Part shown: positions 5,366-5,410 of the stretch, piece after piece
How positions within the stretch are numbered: position 1 is the stretch's first letter
Layout of the letters: each line of letters starts with the position of its first letter
Assembly (NCBI GenBank): GCA_022564085.1
Contig: JADFMC010000155.1
Span: forward strand, 1-5,410
Origin: Fidelibacterota bacterium
GTDB lineage: Bacteria > Fidelibacterota > Marinisomatia > SCGC-AAA003-L08 > TS1B11
Direction of reading: 5' to 3'
DNA: 5,410 nucleotides
Translations under genes and position numbers: made by a program
The notes under the pieces: generated by a model
Told to the model about the DNA's origin: nothing
What the model saw: only the letters and a program-made list of their open reading frames with translations
Database searches by the model: none

Positions 5366-5410
5366 TGTATCCGGAATTGCTGCACCTGGGTCCCTTTGTG
5401 GTTTCGTCGT
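5365..5410 (+). CDS. lgt: Prolipoprotein diacylglyceryl transferase, first 15 codons (cut by window edge)
   Basis: The ATG at 5365 shares its A with the preceding TGA stop (TGATG), a classic coupled start, and GGAAAGG (5351-5357) gives a ribosome site 7 nt upstream. The visible peptide MYPELLHLGPFVVSS matches the characteristic Lgt N-terminus (M-x-P-x-L-x-x-x-G-P-F, usually followed by a YG-containing first membrane helix). Lgt is an inner-membrane enzyme that transfers diacylglycerol from phosphatidylglycerol to the lipobox Cys of prolipoproteins, the first step of lipoprotein maturation. Only 15 codons are seen and no catalytic residue is included, so the call rests on this N-terminal pattern alone. 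Confidence 0.72.
   Translation, partial: MYPELLHLGPFVVSS

Overview
The window looks like a piece of a moderately GC-rich bacterial chromosome. No phage, plasmid, IS, CRISPR, tRNA or rRNA signal is visible. The LepA protein gives the best taxonomic hint. Its stretches ERGITIKSHPIRM and IFDSTYDSFRGAIAY resemble LepA of the Bacteroidetes/Chlorobi/Marinimicrobia (FCB) side rather than proteobacterial LepA. Several starts lack a Shine-Dalgarno sequence, which is also common there. This is inference from remembered families, not from a search; an uncultured FCB-type lineage is my best guess.

Layout. On the minus strand, 1-686 holds two genes read leftward: a small GYD-domain protein (393-686) and, 68 bp downstream, the N-terminal part of a class III adenylate/guanylate cyclase (1-324, cut by the window edge). 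A 282-bp divergent intergenic region (687-968) carries candidate promoters for both directions, a small hairpin and a pyrimidine-rich lepA leader. On the plus strand follow lepA (969-2774), a 79-bp gap with a possible hairpin, then four tightly packed genes. These are a PPP-type metallophosphoesterase (2854-3696), a CPBP/CAAX-type intramembrane protease (3693-4451), an unrecognised secreted/membrane protein with a C-terminal zinc ribbon (4463-5365), and the first 15 codons of what looks like lgt, prolipoprotein diacylglyceryl transferase (5365 to the edge).

How they fit together. Junctions in the last block are a 4-bp overlap (TTGA), an 11-bp gap whose Shine-Dalgarno starts on the preceding stop codon, and a 1-bp overlap (TGATG), so it is very probably one transcript, perhaps read through from lepA. 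Three of its products (CPBP protease, zinc-ribbon membrane protein, Lgt) act in or at the cytoplasmic membrane, which suggests envelope protein processing without proving it. The minus-strand pair suggests a small cyclic-nucleotide signalling locus whose GYD partner may be regulatory.

The most interesting items are the zinc-ribbon membrane protein of unknown function, the altered GDxxDRG motif of the phosphoesterase, the repeat-like sequence that forms part of the phosphoesterase C-terminus, and the unusual translation signals (lepA and the phosphoesterase with no adjacent Shine-Dalgarno; a TTG start coupled to a stop). I did not find a clearly new multi-gene system.
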